DNA of 6,920 nucleotides from Ruminococcaceae bacterium UBA866 (GCA_002295325.1 DBGA01000057.1:22206-29125); one strand, 5' to 3'. Shown: positions 1 to 6,021, counted from the first letter of the stretch. Notes: a model not told the origin generated them from the sequence alone. Translations and numbers: made by a program.

Positions 1-228
1 TTCAGCTTTTACAGCTTTAATCTCTGCTTTTAAGCCTTCATCTTTCGACTGCTTCAAGGCTTCAAGTTCTTGCAAAACAGCCTCATATTTTGCATAGGTG
101 ACAGTTTTTCCATCGCCATGCTTTATAACTGTGCCATCCTCGTCTAAAATGTCATAACCTCTGGACTTATAGTTATTAACCTCAAGTTCAGAGATTGTGT
201 ATTGTCTATTTCCTTTTACTGCAAACAT
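1..228 (-). CDS. Small phage-like protein, partial (runs off left edge)
   Basis: Read on the minus strand from ATG at 228, the frame stays open for 76 codons to the window edge. The start is fixed by an excellent ribosome binding site, AAGGAGGAAG on the minus strand (235-244). The protein begins MFAVKGNRQYTISELEVNNY and continues with an acidic turn (DILDEDG) and a short repeat of charged, helix-prone residues rich in K, E and A (about residues 46-76), likely a coiled coil. I do not recognise a named family. Short proteins with this opening (a small beta unit followed by a charged helix) occur beside capsid genes in Clostridia phages, so a phage structural-region protein is my inference. It follows another minus-strand gene end with a 14-bp gap, as in a phage operon. 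Confidence 0.7.
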   Translation of the reverse strand, partial: MFAVKGNRQYTISELEVNNYKSRGYDILDEDGTVIKHGDGKTVTYAKYEAVLQELEALKQSKDEGLKAEIKAVKAE

Positions 229-242
229 ATTTTGCTTCCTCC

Positions 243-332
243 TTATACCGGCACGTTAATTTTAACGCCCTTATTTCGAGTTTCAAGTAGGAACAAATCT
301 CCATACTTGCGGTTTTGGTATAGATATCTATA
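243..332 (-). pseudogene. C-terminal end of a phage-like structural protein, cut at the junction
   Basis: On the minus strand a frame ending in TAA at 243-245 encodes QNRKYGDLFLLETRNKGVKI then NVPV. It is followed directly by the ribosome binding site of the next minus-strand gene, which is the spacing expected in a phage operon. Going upstream, the frame reaches the palindrome at 318-333. Beyond that it is simply antisense to the permease remnant, so the gene's real N-terminal part is missing. The family is not identifiable from about 30 residues; a capsid or head protein is a guess from the neighbour only. Confidence 0.55.
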
Positions 333-333
333 C
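318..333. repeat. Perfect 16-bp palindrome at a sequence junction
   Basis: The sequence GTATAGATATCTATAC equals its own reverse complement. Phage-like minus-strand coding lies immediately left of it and plus-strand ABC-permease coding immediately right. Both reading frames run cleanly up to and partly through it, so it marks the breakpoint between two unrelated segments that face opposite ways. Confidence 0.85.
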
Positions 334-465
334 AGGGACTCACTTCTTTCAGGGCGATTCAGCTTCGGTACAGCAGTTGGAGTTTTTACATCAATTATAA
401 ACTTTGCATTGGTTTTTGGTGCTAACGCCGTTGCTAGAAAAACCAGTGACTATTCATTGTGGTAA
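325..465 (+). pseudogene. LplB-type sugar ABC permease, C-terminal remnant only
   Basis: The last 46 codons before TAA at 463-465 read YLYRDSLLSGRFSFGTAVGV, then a hydrophobic segment (FTSIINFALVFGANAVARK) and the ending SDYSLW. This is the typical C-terminus of the first permease of LplABC-type CUT1 importers: Y-x-Y-R-x-x-L-L-x-G-x-[FY]-S then GTAVG, a final membrane helix, and a terminal LW. A full permease is about 300 residues, so about 85% is missing at the 5' side, where the sequence becomes phage-like at the palindrome. It ends 15 bp before the second permease, as in the family's operon order B-C-A. The frame can be extended left to 202, but those residues do not fit the family and are antisense to the phage genes. 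Confidence 0.85.
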
Positions 466-480
466 GGGGGAAGGCATTAA

Positions 481-1389
481 ATGAGTAAAATAGAAAAACA
501 AAAATATTCAATAAATGAAGGATCGAAAACAGTTGATATCGTTCTGATTTTCCTAACAGCGCTAATATGCCTTATAACACTATACCCTATGTACTATGTT
601 TTTATAATGTCAGTAAGTGACCCAAGAGAAGTTATGGCAAAAAGCGTATTTCTTTATCCAAAAGGGTTTCAATTAAATAGTTACTTAATGCTGTTTAGAA
701 ACAAAGATATGTGGATTGCATATATGAACACAATAATTTATGTTGTAACCACCACAGCGCTAATGATTGTCACCTGTGGGCTTGGAGCTTATCCCCTTAC
801 TGTCAAAAATTTATGGGGCAGAAAGTGGATAGTTCGCTATCTTTTAGTTCCAATGTATTTTAGTGGTGGGCTAATCCCAACTTTTCTAATGATGTCAAAG
901 ATTGGTCTTTACAACAACAGACTTGCAATAATAATTCCTGGCGCTGTTAGCATTTGGAACATTATTCTTGTAAGAACATTTTTTCAAGGCCTTCCAGAGG
1001 CTCTAAGAGAATCTGCATTTATAGACGGAGCAACTAATTTACAGGTGTTATTTAAAATATATTTGCCTCTGTCAAAACCAATTCTTGCTGTTATTTCAAT
1101 ATATACAATTGTTGGTGTTTGGAATAGCTGGTTTAGTGCAATGGTTTATCTTCCAACAACCCAGTATCACCCTCTTCAAATGTACTTGCAAAGAGTATTA
1201 GTGCAACAAAGTGTCGATTTATCAGAGCTGAACTCAACAGAAATGAAACAAGCAATACAAAAGATTCATTCAGGAATGCAGCTTAAATATTCAATCATAA
1301 TTTTTACAACACTTCCAATTATATTTACCTATCCATTCTTCCAAAAATATTTTATAAAGGGGGTTATGATAGGCTCACTAAAAGGCTAA
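481..1389 (+). CDS. LplC/YtcP-type sugar ABC transporter permease
   Basis: This 302-residue integral membrane subunit belongs to a carbohydrate (CUT1) ABC importer; with a partner permease it forms the channel that receives solute from the binding lipoprotein. Hydrophobic segments can be seen at about residues 20-42, 80-103, 118-140, 148-166, 200-225 and 271-290, giving the usual six helices. The cytoplasmic EAA loop that docks the ATPase is present at about 173-200 (ESAFIDGAT, then IYLPLSKP). The C-terminus KGVMIGSLKG is the hallmark ending of the LplC/YtcP group. The ATG is preceded by AAGGGGGAAGG (464-474) and lies 15 bp after the LplB remnant. Length and motifs look intact. The ATPase of this family is usually a shared MsmX-type protein encoded elsewhere. 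The exact substrate cannot be told from sequence. Confidence 0.95.
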   Translation: MSKIEKQKYSINEGSKTVDIVLIFLTALICLITLYPMYYVFIMSVSDPREVMAKSVFLYPKGFQLNSYLMLFRNKDMWIAYMNTIIYVVTTTALMIVTCGLGAYPLTVKNLWGRKWIVRYLLVPMYFSGGLIPTFLMMSKIGLYNNRLAIIIPGAVSIWNIILVRTFFQGLPEALRESAFIDGATNLQVLFKIYLPLSKPILAVISIYTIVGVWNSWFSAMVYLPTTQYHPLQMYLQRVLVQQSVDLSELNSTEMKQAIQKIHSGMQLKYSIIIFTTLPIIFTYPFFQKYFIKGVMIGSLKG

Positions 1390-1396
1390 CATTTGA

Positions 1397-1450
1397 ATTT
1401 ATTTACTTTAAGCTATATGCAATTTTCACCATGACTTAAAGTAAATAAAT
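1397..1450 (+). other. 16-bp perfect hairpin between permease and binding-protein genes
   Basis: Arms 1397-1412 (ATTTATTTACTTTAAG) and 1435-1450 are perfect reverse complements around a 22-nt loop. The stem is AU-rich and no T-run follows, so it is not a standard intrinsic terminator. In importer operons such intercistronic hairpins often stabilise the lipoprotein mRNA or mark a processing site, letting the binding protein be made in excess; that role is inferred here. A weak promoter-like pair (TTCACC 1425-1430, TATAAT 1450-1455, 19-bp spacer) overlaps it and could alternatively give the lipoprotein gene its own transcript. Confidence 0.6.
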
Positions 1451-1502
1451 ATAATCTGCAATTAATATATATTGATTGCTTAAGTAAGAAAGGGAGTTTA
1501 CT

Positions 1503-3158
1503 ATGAAAGCATGGTTAAAACATTCATTGGCAATTGCTATGATGGCAGCAATGATGGCAGCTTCGCTTGCTGGCTGTACTGGAAAAACCACTTCAAGCGG
1601 TGACACTACCGAGAGTAAAGCTGATACAGGAGCAATTACTCCAAAGGTGCATATACTCAAACTGCTAGGTAAAGAAGGTTACAATCAGTTCATCAATTTT
1701 AAAGACAGAGAACACTATCCAGTGTGGCAAGAATTGCAGAAATTAATTGATGCTGCAAACTTAAAACTTGAATATGAGCTTGTTCCAGATGAGCAATACA
1801 AAGTTGTTATCCAAACAAGGATGGCATCAGGTGCAAATCTCCCAGATATTGCAAATATTGGTGCGCTTGACCAAACTTCAGCATTGGTGCTCGCAAAGCA
1901 AGGCATAATTTTAGATATTTCTGAGCCAATAGAGCAGTATAGCGATGGTACAATCAGAGCAACTATCGGAAAATACTTTCCACATTCTGACGGTAACATA
2001 ACTGCACCAGACGGTAAAAAATACTGGTTTACAAACTTACAATATAAATATTATGATAAAAGCAAAGATTCACCAGTAGGTCTAACTATGAACATCAGAA
2101 AAGACTGGATGGACACTTTGGGTATGAAAACTCCGACAACTGCTGACGAGTTTTTCAATCTAACGAAAGCATTTAGGGACAAAGATGTAAATAAAAGTGG
2201 CGCAGCAGACGAAGTTCTAGTGCTTGACCCAAAAGGTTTTGGAAACGGTATTGCACAATGGTTTGGACTTGGATATGGTGAAACCAGCGTTGATGCAACA
2301 ACCCTAAAAGTTGTTACCCCTTGGTATCAAGACGGTATCAAAGACTATTTTGAGTATATGAAAAAGCTTGTAAAAGAAGGCATATTGGATACAACAGGAC
2401 TTGCTAATGTCGGAGAAACATTAAACCAAAAACGTGCAGAAAATAAGCTTTCAGCAGACTTTACCTATGGGCTTGAAATGTGGAACAAAGGCATGACACC
2501 AGACCCAAATGCTGAATATATGCCAATAATCCCAGTAAAGGCAAAAGAAGGATTAACTTCATACTCTGTAATGGAGCCAAGCACTTTAGTTTGGGAAAAA
2601 TATGCAATTACAAAAGGCTGTAAAGACATTGAAGGTGCAATAAAATTCTTTGATGTTGTTCACTCTGAGAGATATATCGAACTAATGACATGGGGAATTA
2701 AAGACGATTTCTACGAAGTTGATAAAAATGGCGATAATGTTTACAAAGATAGAGTAGATGATGAAGAAGCTGCAAAGCAGAAACGTTGTAGAGGAAATGA
2801 ACTTTGGGCAGATACAGTTTTCCCTGTTATCCAAGTACCAAACCTTGAATATGAGCTAGTTTCAGTTCCTGAATTTAAGAAAAATTATCAACTTGAATTT
2901 ATTAATTACAAACCTTGGTACTCAACTTCAAGGGGAACTTTCTTCGCAATGCCAGATGATACCCAAACAGAAGCAAAAAGCAAAATTGTAAGTGGTATTA
3001 AAACCTATTCAGAAGAGTTGGCAACAAAAATAATCTTAGGTCAAGCTCCACTTTCTGACTGGGATAAATACATTAAGAAATTTAAAGAATTAGGACTTGA
3101 TGAATACATTGCTATCGACCAAGCATTAGTAGACAGATACCAAGAGCTTTCAAAATAA
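1503..3158 (+). CDS. LplA-type extracellular solute-binding lipoprotein
   Basis: This 551-residue family 1 solute-binding protein captures the oligosaccharide or related solute outside the cell and hands it to the permeases. The N-terminus is a lipoprotein signal: MKAWLKH, a hydrophobic Ala/Met stretch, then lipobox LAGC with Cys25 as the lipid-modified residue, followed by a Ser/Thr/Gly linker. The body has family-typical blocks: YPVWQELQKL near residues 73-82, ASGANLPDIANIG near 107-119, and TMNIRKDWMDTLGMKTPTT near 197-215. An EF-hand-like loop, DKDVNKSGAADE at 226-237, is common in LplA proteins and may bind Ca2+. ATG 1503 is preceded by AAAGGGAG (1489-1496). It lies 113 bp after the permease with a hairpin between them and ends before a terminator. 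It appears complete; the substrate is unknown. Confidence 0.95.
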   Translation: MKAWLKHSLAIAMMAAMMAASLAGCTGKTTSSGDTTESKADTGAITPKVHILKLLGKEGYNQFINFKDREHYPVWQELQKLIDAANLKLEYELVPDEQYKVVIQTRMASGANLPDIANIGALDQTSALVLAKQGIILDISEPIEQYSDGTIRATIGKYFPHSDGNITAPDGKKYWFTNLQYKYYDKSKDSPVGLTMNIRKDWMDTLGMKTPTTADEFFNLTKAFRDKDVNKSGAADEVLVLDPKGFGNGIAQWFGLGYGETSVDATTLKVVTPWYQDGIKDYFEYMKKLVKEGILDTTGLANVGETLNQKRAENKLSADFTYGLEMWNKGMTPDPNAEYMPIIPVKAKEGLTSYSVMEPSTLVWEKYAITKGCKDIEGAIKFFDVVHSERYIELMTWGIKDDFYEVDKNGDNVYKDRVDDEEAAKQKRCRGNELWADTVFPVIQVPNLEYELVSVPEFKKNYQLEFINYKPWYSTSRGTFFAMPDDTQTEAKSKIVSGIKTYSEELATKIILGQAPLSDWDKYIKKFKELGLDEYIAIDQALVDRYQELSK

Positions 3159-3225
3159 TTTAATAAAAGTGAAAATGATACTGTTATATTATTAAGTCCC
3201 CAAAAAATTTTGTGCAAAAGTAAAT

Positions 3226-3275
3226 AAAGAACTTCCTTCAGGCAGAAATTCAAATATGAAAGGAAGTTCTTTTTT
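3226..3275 (+). terminator. Intrinsic terminator of the sugar-importer operon
   Basis: Arms 3226-3238 (AAAGAACTTCCTT) and 3260-3272 are a perfect 13-bp inverted repeat with a 21-nt loop. The run of T extends through 3275. It starts 67 bp after the lipoprotein stop codon, so it closes the operon. Confidence 0.88.
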
Positions 3276-3443
3276 ATGTCAATTATGAGCAACCTAGAAA
3301 ATTTTGTGTAACTAGGAATTCGATCCAGAGAAGAAAAACAGATATGCTTGCTGCTGTAACCCCATGTTTTTCTGGATATCTACTTACCCGTTAACGAAAC
3401 CTTACATCTGATGTTATACTTGTCATGAAAAGTAGCTTTAACA
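3276..3443. other. Non-coding spacer between importer operon and accessory block
   Basis: No convincing gene is seen. The 14-base word AAAATTTTGTGTAA at 3298-3311 nearly repeats AAAATTTTGTGCAA at 3204-3217 (one difference), on either side of the terminator. A 9-bp inverted repeat (AGAAAAACA 3332-3340, TGTTTTTCT 3365-3373) is also present. The left boundary of the accessory block probably falls in this stretch, but no attachment-site duplication can be recognised inside the window. Confidence 0.4.
3391..3420 (+). promoter_or_regulatory. Candidate promoter for the DUF960-unknown-DUF1643 cluster
   Basis: TTAACG (3391-3396) and TATACT (3415-3420) match the -35 and -10 consensus at 4 of 6 and 5 of 6 bases with an 18-bp spacer. 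Transcription would begin near 3427, just before the DUF960-like coding frame. Prediction from consensus only. Confidence 0.35.
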
Positions 3444-3746
3444 ATATTTTCAAACCAATTCTACATAACAAAAGGCATTTCTCAAAAACTCCCGTTAGAA
3501 CTCCAATTGTATTTGTGGAACACGATTGACGAATTAGAAAGCAAAATTCAATTGAACTACTTACAAGTATTCAAACTAGAATCGATCAGAAAAGATGGTC
3601 AATTACTACAGCAAATAACTCACTCACAGGAAATACCGCCATATAAAAATACGGTTACTATTAGGATTGATAAACCTATTAGTAACCGTATTTTTTGTAT
3701 TGATGATGGAACTCATTCAACAATGCTATTTGCTGAAGAATATTAG
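3444..3746 (+). pseudogene. DUF960-like protein without a usable start codon
   Basis: Codons 3444-3746 encode 100 residues: IFSNQFYITKGISQKLPLEL, QLYLWNTIDELE, YLQVFKLE, QEIPPYK and the ending IDDGTHSTMLFAEEY. These fit the DUF960 family, roughly 100-residue proteins that open MF-x-x-x-RY-[IV]-T-[KR]-G, contain LPLELQL-x-LW-x-LIDEL and LDYLQVF, and end IDDG-x-[YH]-STML-AEEY. The family is known from Firmicutes mobile elements; its function is unknown. Where the initiator Met belongs there is ATA (3444-3446). The frame is closed upstream by TGA at 3426-3428, with no ATG, GTG or TTG until TTG at 3507, which would delete the conserved first 21 residues. ATG 3425 lies in another frame, so a frameshift is an alternative. 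It is either a dead gene or one using a rare ATA/ATT start. The TAG stop overlaps the next gene's AGGAGG. Confidence 0.7.
3645..3696. terminator. Terminator-like hairpin inside the DUF960-like coding sequence
   Basis: Arms 3645-3665 and 3675-3695 pair at 20 of 21 positions (a single T-T mismatch, 3661/3679) around a 9-nt loop. The core is ATACGGTTACTA. An A-run opens the left arm and a T-run (3691-3696) closes the right, so it has the shape of a bidirectional intrinsic terminator. It lies in frame within family-typical coding sequence, which is unusual. Untranslated transcripts from the upstream promoter might be stopped here. Function is inferred from structure only. Confidence 0.55.
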
Positions 3747-3758
3747 GAGGACAACCAT

Positions 3759-4127
3759 ATGCAGATAATTACAAAATATAGTCAAATATCAACCACACCA
3801 ATAGATATGCAACCTCATTTATATAATTAATTTGCAATACTCCATGGGCTATATGGAGATGGTATTAAACTAGAAGACTATGAGCTAGGTGAAATTGGAG
3901 AGTTTTCAGTGATACAAACCACAGACGAATTGTATGATTTATCGCAGTTAAATTATGACAGTAATATTTTAAATCAATCGTTAGAATTTGTCTTCAAATA
4001 TGCCGTCAATACAATTGTGTTTTATGATGTATGTGTTCTTCATGACACAGATTGTGCCACTAGATTTCTCATTGATAGTGCTATCTTAGATGATACTATT
4101 AAAACTCTACTTGAAAGGAATTTATAA
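3759..4127 (+). pseudogene. Unrecognised mobile-element protein with an in-frame TAA
   Basis: ATG 3759 follows a strong AGGAGG (3745-3750) and encodes MQIITKYSQISTTPIDMQPH LYN, then TAA at 3828-3830. The same frame continues without another stop to TAA at 4125-4127: FAILHGLYGDGIKLEDYELG, then EIGEFSVIQTTDELYDL and so on to LLERNL. The open stretch after the stop, its sensible composition, and the next gene starting 1 bp after its end all indicate one gene of about 122 codons with a nonsense change. A start at GTG 3909 would be an artefact without a ribosome binding site. The protein is acidic, with a hydrophobic strand near TIVFYDVCVL; I do not recognise the family. Readthrough cannot be excluded, but no readthrough signal is seen. 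Confidence 0.6.
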
Positions 4128-4128
4128 C

Positions 4129-4647
4129 ATGATAACAGAAAATTCAAAGCTAACTACAGAGGTAATCTATTCAGATGATAAGCAACACCGATATTTGCTA
4201 CGAAAATTGTGGAATATTAATTTACCTAGTGTTTCAATTATTATGCTATCTCCTGCTACCTCAAATGAAATTCGCATAGATATGACAACAATGTACATCA
4301 TTAATAACTGCTATAATCAGAAATTTGGGAGTGTAGATATCCTTAATTTATACTCTAAACTGGATAGTGAGACATTGGAAACTAATTCAGAAAATGACGA
4401 GGTGATACTAAAAAGCTGTCAAAAATGCGACACAATAGTTTTAGCATGGGGCAAAGGCAACGCAACAAATAAAGTTGTGAATGCTCGTATTGATGAAGTT
4501 TTGAAATTACTACAACCACATAATGAAAAAATGTTTTCAATCTCTGACGGTATCTCCAGTGGATTTCATCCCTTAGGTAGGACAGTCCGTCTGTCATGGC
4601 ATTTAGTTAAATTTCAGTTCCCTACCGCTGAAAATGCAGTACTATAA
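4129..4647 (+). CDS. DUF1643 family protein
   Basis: This intact 172-residue protein fits DUF1643, a family of unknown function often found in phages and mobile islands. Visible family features are: RYLLRKLW at 21-28; the strand-loop SIIMLSPATSNEIRIDMTT at 36-54, matching the usual hydrophobic-MLNPS-x-A-x-x-x-x-D-x-T block with Asp51; DILNLYSKL at 70-78, the usual NLF or NLY strand; ND at 89-90; IVLAWGKG at 103-110, the AWG block; and GFHPLG at 145-150, the HPL block. The start at 4129 is chosen because GAAAGGA lies 9-15 bases upstream and the previous gene stops 1 bp before. An in-frame ATG at 4090 would overlap that gene. It faces the repressor gene tail to tail, 21 bp apart. Some members are suspected of DNA or nucleotide roles; I do not assign one. 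Confidence 0.82.
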   Translation: MITENSKLTTEVIYSDDKQHRYLLRKLWNINLPSVSIIMLSPATSNEIRIDMTTMYIINNCYNQKFGSVDILNLYSKLDSETLETNSENDEVILKSCQKCDTIVLAWGKGNATNKVVNARIDEVLKLLQPHNEKMFSISDGISSGFHPLGRTVRLSWHLVKFQFPTAENAVL

Positions 4648-4668
4648 TTATTAAATCTATGCTCCTAT

Positions 4669-4989
4669 CTATAAACCAATATCAAGTAGTTTGTGGATTG
4701 AATTATGAAACTCAGATTGCTTCCGATATTGTGATATTAACGTCTTTTCAAAATCAGTCAATATTATATCAACTATTTCAGTAGTTCCACATTGTTGCAA
4801 TTCATTAATGGTAATATTAAGGTTCTGGCAGATTTTAACTACAGTATCAATTGCAGTACCACCGATTGACCCATTTAGCATCGACAGTATTGTACTATAT
4901 GGTATGCCAATTTTAGTCGCAAAGTCTTTCACAGTTAGACCTTGTTCTTTAATCAGTTTTTTAATATATAACTCACGTTCATTACTCAT
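4669..4989 (-). CDS. XRE-family repressor, CI-like
   Basis: This is a 106-residue DNA-binding regulator. Residues 5-64 form a typical XRE helix-turn-helix (LIKEQGLTVKDFATKIGI, then PYSTILSMLNG at 30-40 as the recognition helix area, and INEL at 61-64). The tail DFEKTLISQYRKQSEFHNSI HKLLDI (79-104) matches the short C-terminal motif of many Firmicutes phage and element repressors (EK-x-[LV]-I-x-x-YR-x-x-P-x-x-x-x-x-[IV]-x-x-LL). There is no peptidase domain, so induction would not be by LexA-like self-cleavage. The start at 4989 has AAAGGGGA on the minus strand (4999-5007). An upstream ATG at 5022 is unlikely because it would place the -10 box and operator inside the gene. It is transcribed away from the Cro-like gene and probably represses both promoters between them. 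Confidence 0.88.
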   Translation of the reverse strand: MSNERELYIKKLIKEQGLTVKDFATKIGIPYSTILSMLNGSIGGTAIDTVVKICQNLNITINELQQCGTTEIVDIILTDFEKTLISQYRKQSEFHNSIHKLLDIGL

Positions 4990-5006
4990 ACTATTCAATC
5001 CCCTTT

Positions 5007-5021
5007 TGGTATAGCATACCA
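5007..5021. promoter_or_regulatory. Operator-like inverted repeat in the repressor promoter
   Basis: TGGTAT-AGC-ATACCA is a perfect 6-bp inverted repeat with a 3-nt spacer. It lies between the minus-strand -10 box and the repressor's ribosome binding site, the place expected for autorepression by an XRE dimer. Half sites GGTAT/ATACC recur at 5107-5125 (ATACC, 9 nt, GGTAT), upstream of the Cro-like start. Confidence 0.6.
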
Positions 5022-5051
5022 TTATAATAATAAAATATCAATAACTGTAAA
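5021..5051 (-). promoter_or_regulatory. Candidate promoter of the XRE repressor gene
   Basis: On the minus strand a perfect TATAAT (5026 to 5021) is preceded by TTTACA (5051 to 5046), 5 of 6 to consensus, with a long 19-bp spacer. The predicted start near 5014 falls inside the operator-like repeat. Confidence 0.5.
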
Positions 5052-5062
5052 ACGAAATAATG

Positions 5063-5091
5063 TTGACGATAATATTATATCGTGTTAAAAT
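5063..5091 (+). promoter_or_regulatory. Promoter of the Cro-like gene and rightward operon
   Basis: TTGACG (5063-5068) and TAAAAT (5086-5091) are separated by exactly 17 bp. Between the two boxes is an inverted repeat ACGATA-ATATTA-TATCGT (5066-5083), well placed to be a repressor or Cro operator. It drives transcription divergent from the repressor gene, the classic switch arrangement. Confidence 0.7.
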
Positions 5092-5128
5092 TAATAAAAA
5101 TATAAAATACCGTGCTGAAAGGTATATT

Positions 5129-5323
5129 ATGTATGATGAAATTAAGAGAAAATTAAAAGTATTGGGTATATCCAAACATAGTTTAGCTGTTGAGTTGGAT
5201 ATCAGCTATAATCCCCTACTACTAAAACTTAATGGCAAGAGTAAATTCACATTGGACGAAGCAATTAAAATCCATTCAATTACAAAATCAACTGAGAGTG
5301 TAGAAGAGCTGTTTGGATTTTAA
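5129..5323 (+). CDS. Cro-like small HTH protein
   Basis: This 64-residue protein is predicted to bind DNA. MYDEIKRKLKVLGISKHSLA, then VELDISYNPLLLKLNGKSKF-TLDEAIKI form a compact XRE/Cro-type helix-turn-helix. The LxxKLNGKxxFTLDEAxKI block is characteristic of the small Cro/DUF739-like proteins of Gram-positive phages and elements. ATG 5129 has GAAAGG at 5117-5122. The in-frame ATG at 5060 is rejected because it overlaps the -35 box of the gene's own promoter. It is the first gene of the rightward operon and divergent from the XRE repressor. By position it should oppose the repressor and favour the early-gene state. Confidence 0.8.
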   Translation: MYDEIKRKLKVLGISKHSLAVELDISYNPLLLKLNGKSKFTLDEAIKIHSITKSTESVEELFGF

Positions 5324-5349
5324 TAAAAAAAGATTGGAGGGGAAATAAG

Positions 5350-6021
5350 TTGGAATTAATTATTTTAATTATAAGTGCGATTATTGGCATACCCCTTGGG
5401 TTATTGTTTTTGGCCCTTTTAAATGAACTTTTTGACGTATATTATTTTGGTTTAGGCGGTATGTGGACAACATTTCTAGGTTGTTTGGCAACAGGGGTTG
5501 GAATTATCATGGTTGCTATAAATCTTATTGGTTTATTTGCTATTCCTATTGCTGTTATTGTTTTAATTGTAATGCAAGTTAAAAAGAAGAAAAAAGCATC
5601 ATTTATGGCTTTAACTAAGGTTCAGCGCACAAGGCAAATCACTCCACCAAAAGTTGAATTAACACCAATAATACAAAATGAAAATAAAAGTGAGGATATT
5701 AAGATGAATGACACAAATGAAGAAGTTACTATCTCTCCTGTAATTCCAACTGACGTAATTAACTCTGAGAAAAACACCAAGGAAGATAGTTACTACGATG
5801 AGATAGTATCTGCTGAAGAACTTCAAACATTAGAAAATGGTGTGTATGAGGGTGTGATAATAGATTTTATATCTAAAAAGCAAGATGGCAGAACATTCAT
5901 TGTATTTAAAATTCATATGAGTTGTCAAATCAAAGATGGAGAAAAAATAACTGCTGACCATGAAGTTGTTTTTGAAAGCACATTCATGATATTAAACGAC
6001 ATCCCCTGTTTGATATCATAA
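5350..6021 (+). CDS. Membrane-anchored protein of unknown function, probably frameshifted near its end
   Basis: The frame encodes 223 residues from TTG 5350, chosen because GGAGGGGA lies just upstream (5336-5343). Residues 3-24 and about 36-76 are strongly hydrophobic (two or three membrane helices) and are followed by five lysines (78-82), so the rest should be cytoplasmic. A polar linker (about 85-150) leads to a beta-rich C-terminal domain (GVYEGVIIDFISKKQDGRTF, IVFKIHMS, ADHEVVFESTFMIL). The frame then ends in DIPCLIS, which breaks that domain; a better continuation lies in the next frame (see the 5991-6177 remnant). I do not recognise the family. It follows the Cro-like gene by 26 bp and is probably co-transcribed. 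Confidence 0.7.
   Translation: MELIILIISAIIGIPLGLLFLALLNELFDVYYFGLGGMWTTFLGCLATGVGIIMVAINLIGLFAIPIAVIVLIVMQVKKKKKASFMALTKVQRTRQITPPKVELTPIIQNENKSEDIKMNDTNEEVTISPVIPTDVINSEKNTKEDSYYDEIVSAEELQTLENGVYEGVIIDFISKKQDGRTFIVFKIHMSCQIKDGEKITADHEVVFESTFMILNDIPCLIS

Noticed and set aside
202..324. N-terminal extension of the LplB remnant as an 87-residue protein
   Set aside because: These residues do not fit the permease family, and this stretch is antisense to two phage-like frames with a proper ribosome binding site.
3346..3390. Minus-strand stretch reading VSRYPEKHGVTAAS, resembling the start of IS3-type transposases
   Set aside because: It is only about 14 residues, with no downstream match in any frame and no inverted ends.
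3759..4127. Recoding of TAA as an amino acid
   Set aside because: All other genes, including the neighbours, end normally at TAA, so a simple nonsense change is more likely.
4808..5014. Plus-strand open frame over the repressor gene
   Set aside because: It is an antisense shadow of the well-supported XRE gene.
5060..5128. Upstream start for the Cro-like gene
   Set aside because: It would overlap the gene's own -35 and -10 boxes and lacks a ribosome binding site.
4129..5323. Toxin-antitoxin system made of DUF1643 with XRE or Cro
   Set aside because: The genes are convergent or divergent, not a bicistronic pair, and none resembles a known toxin.
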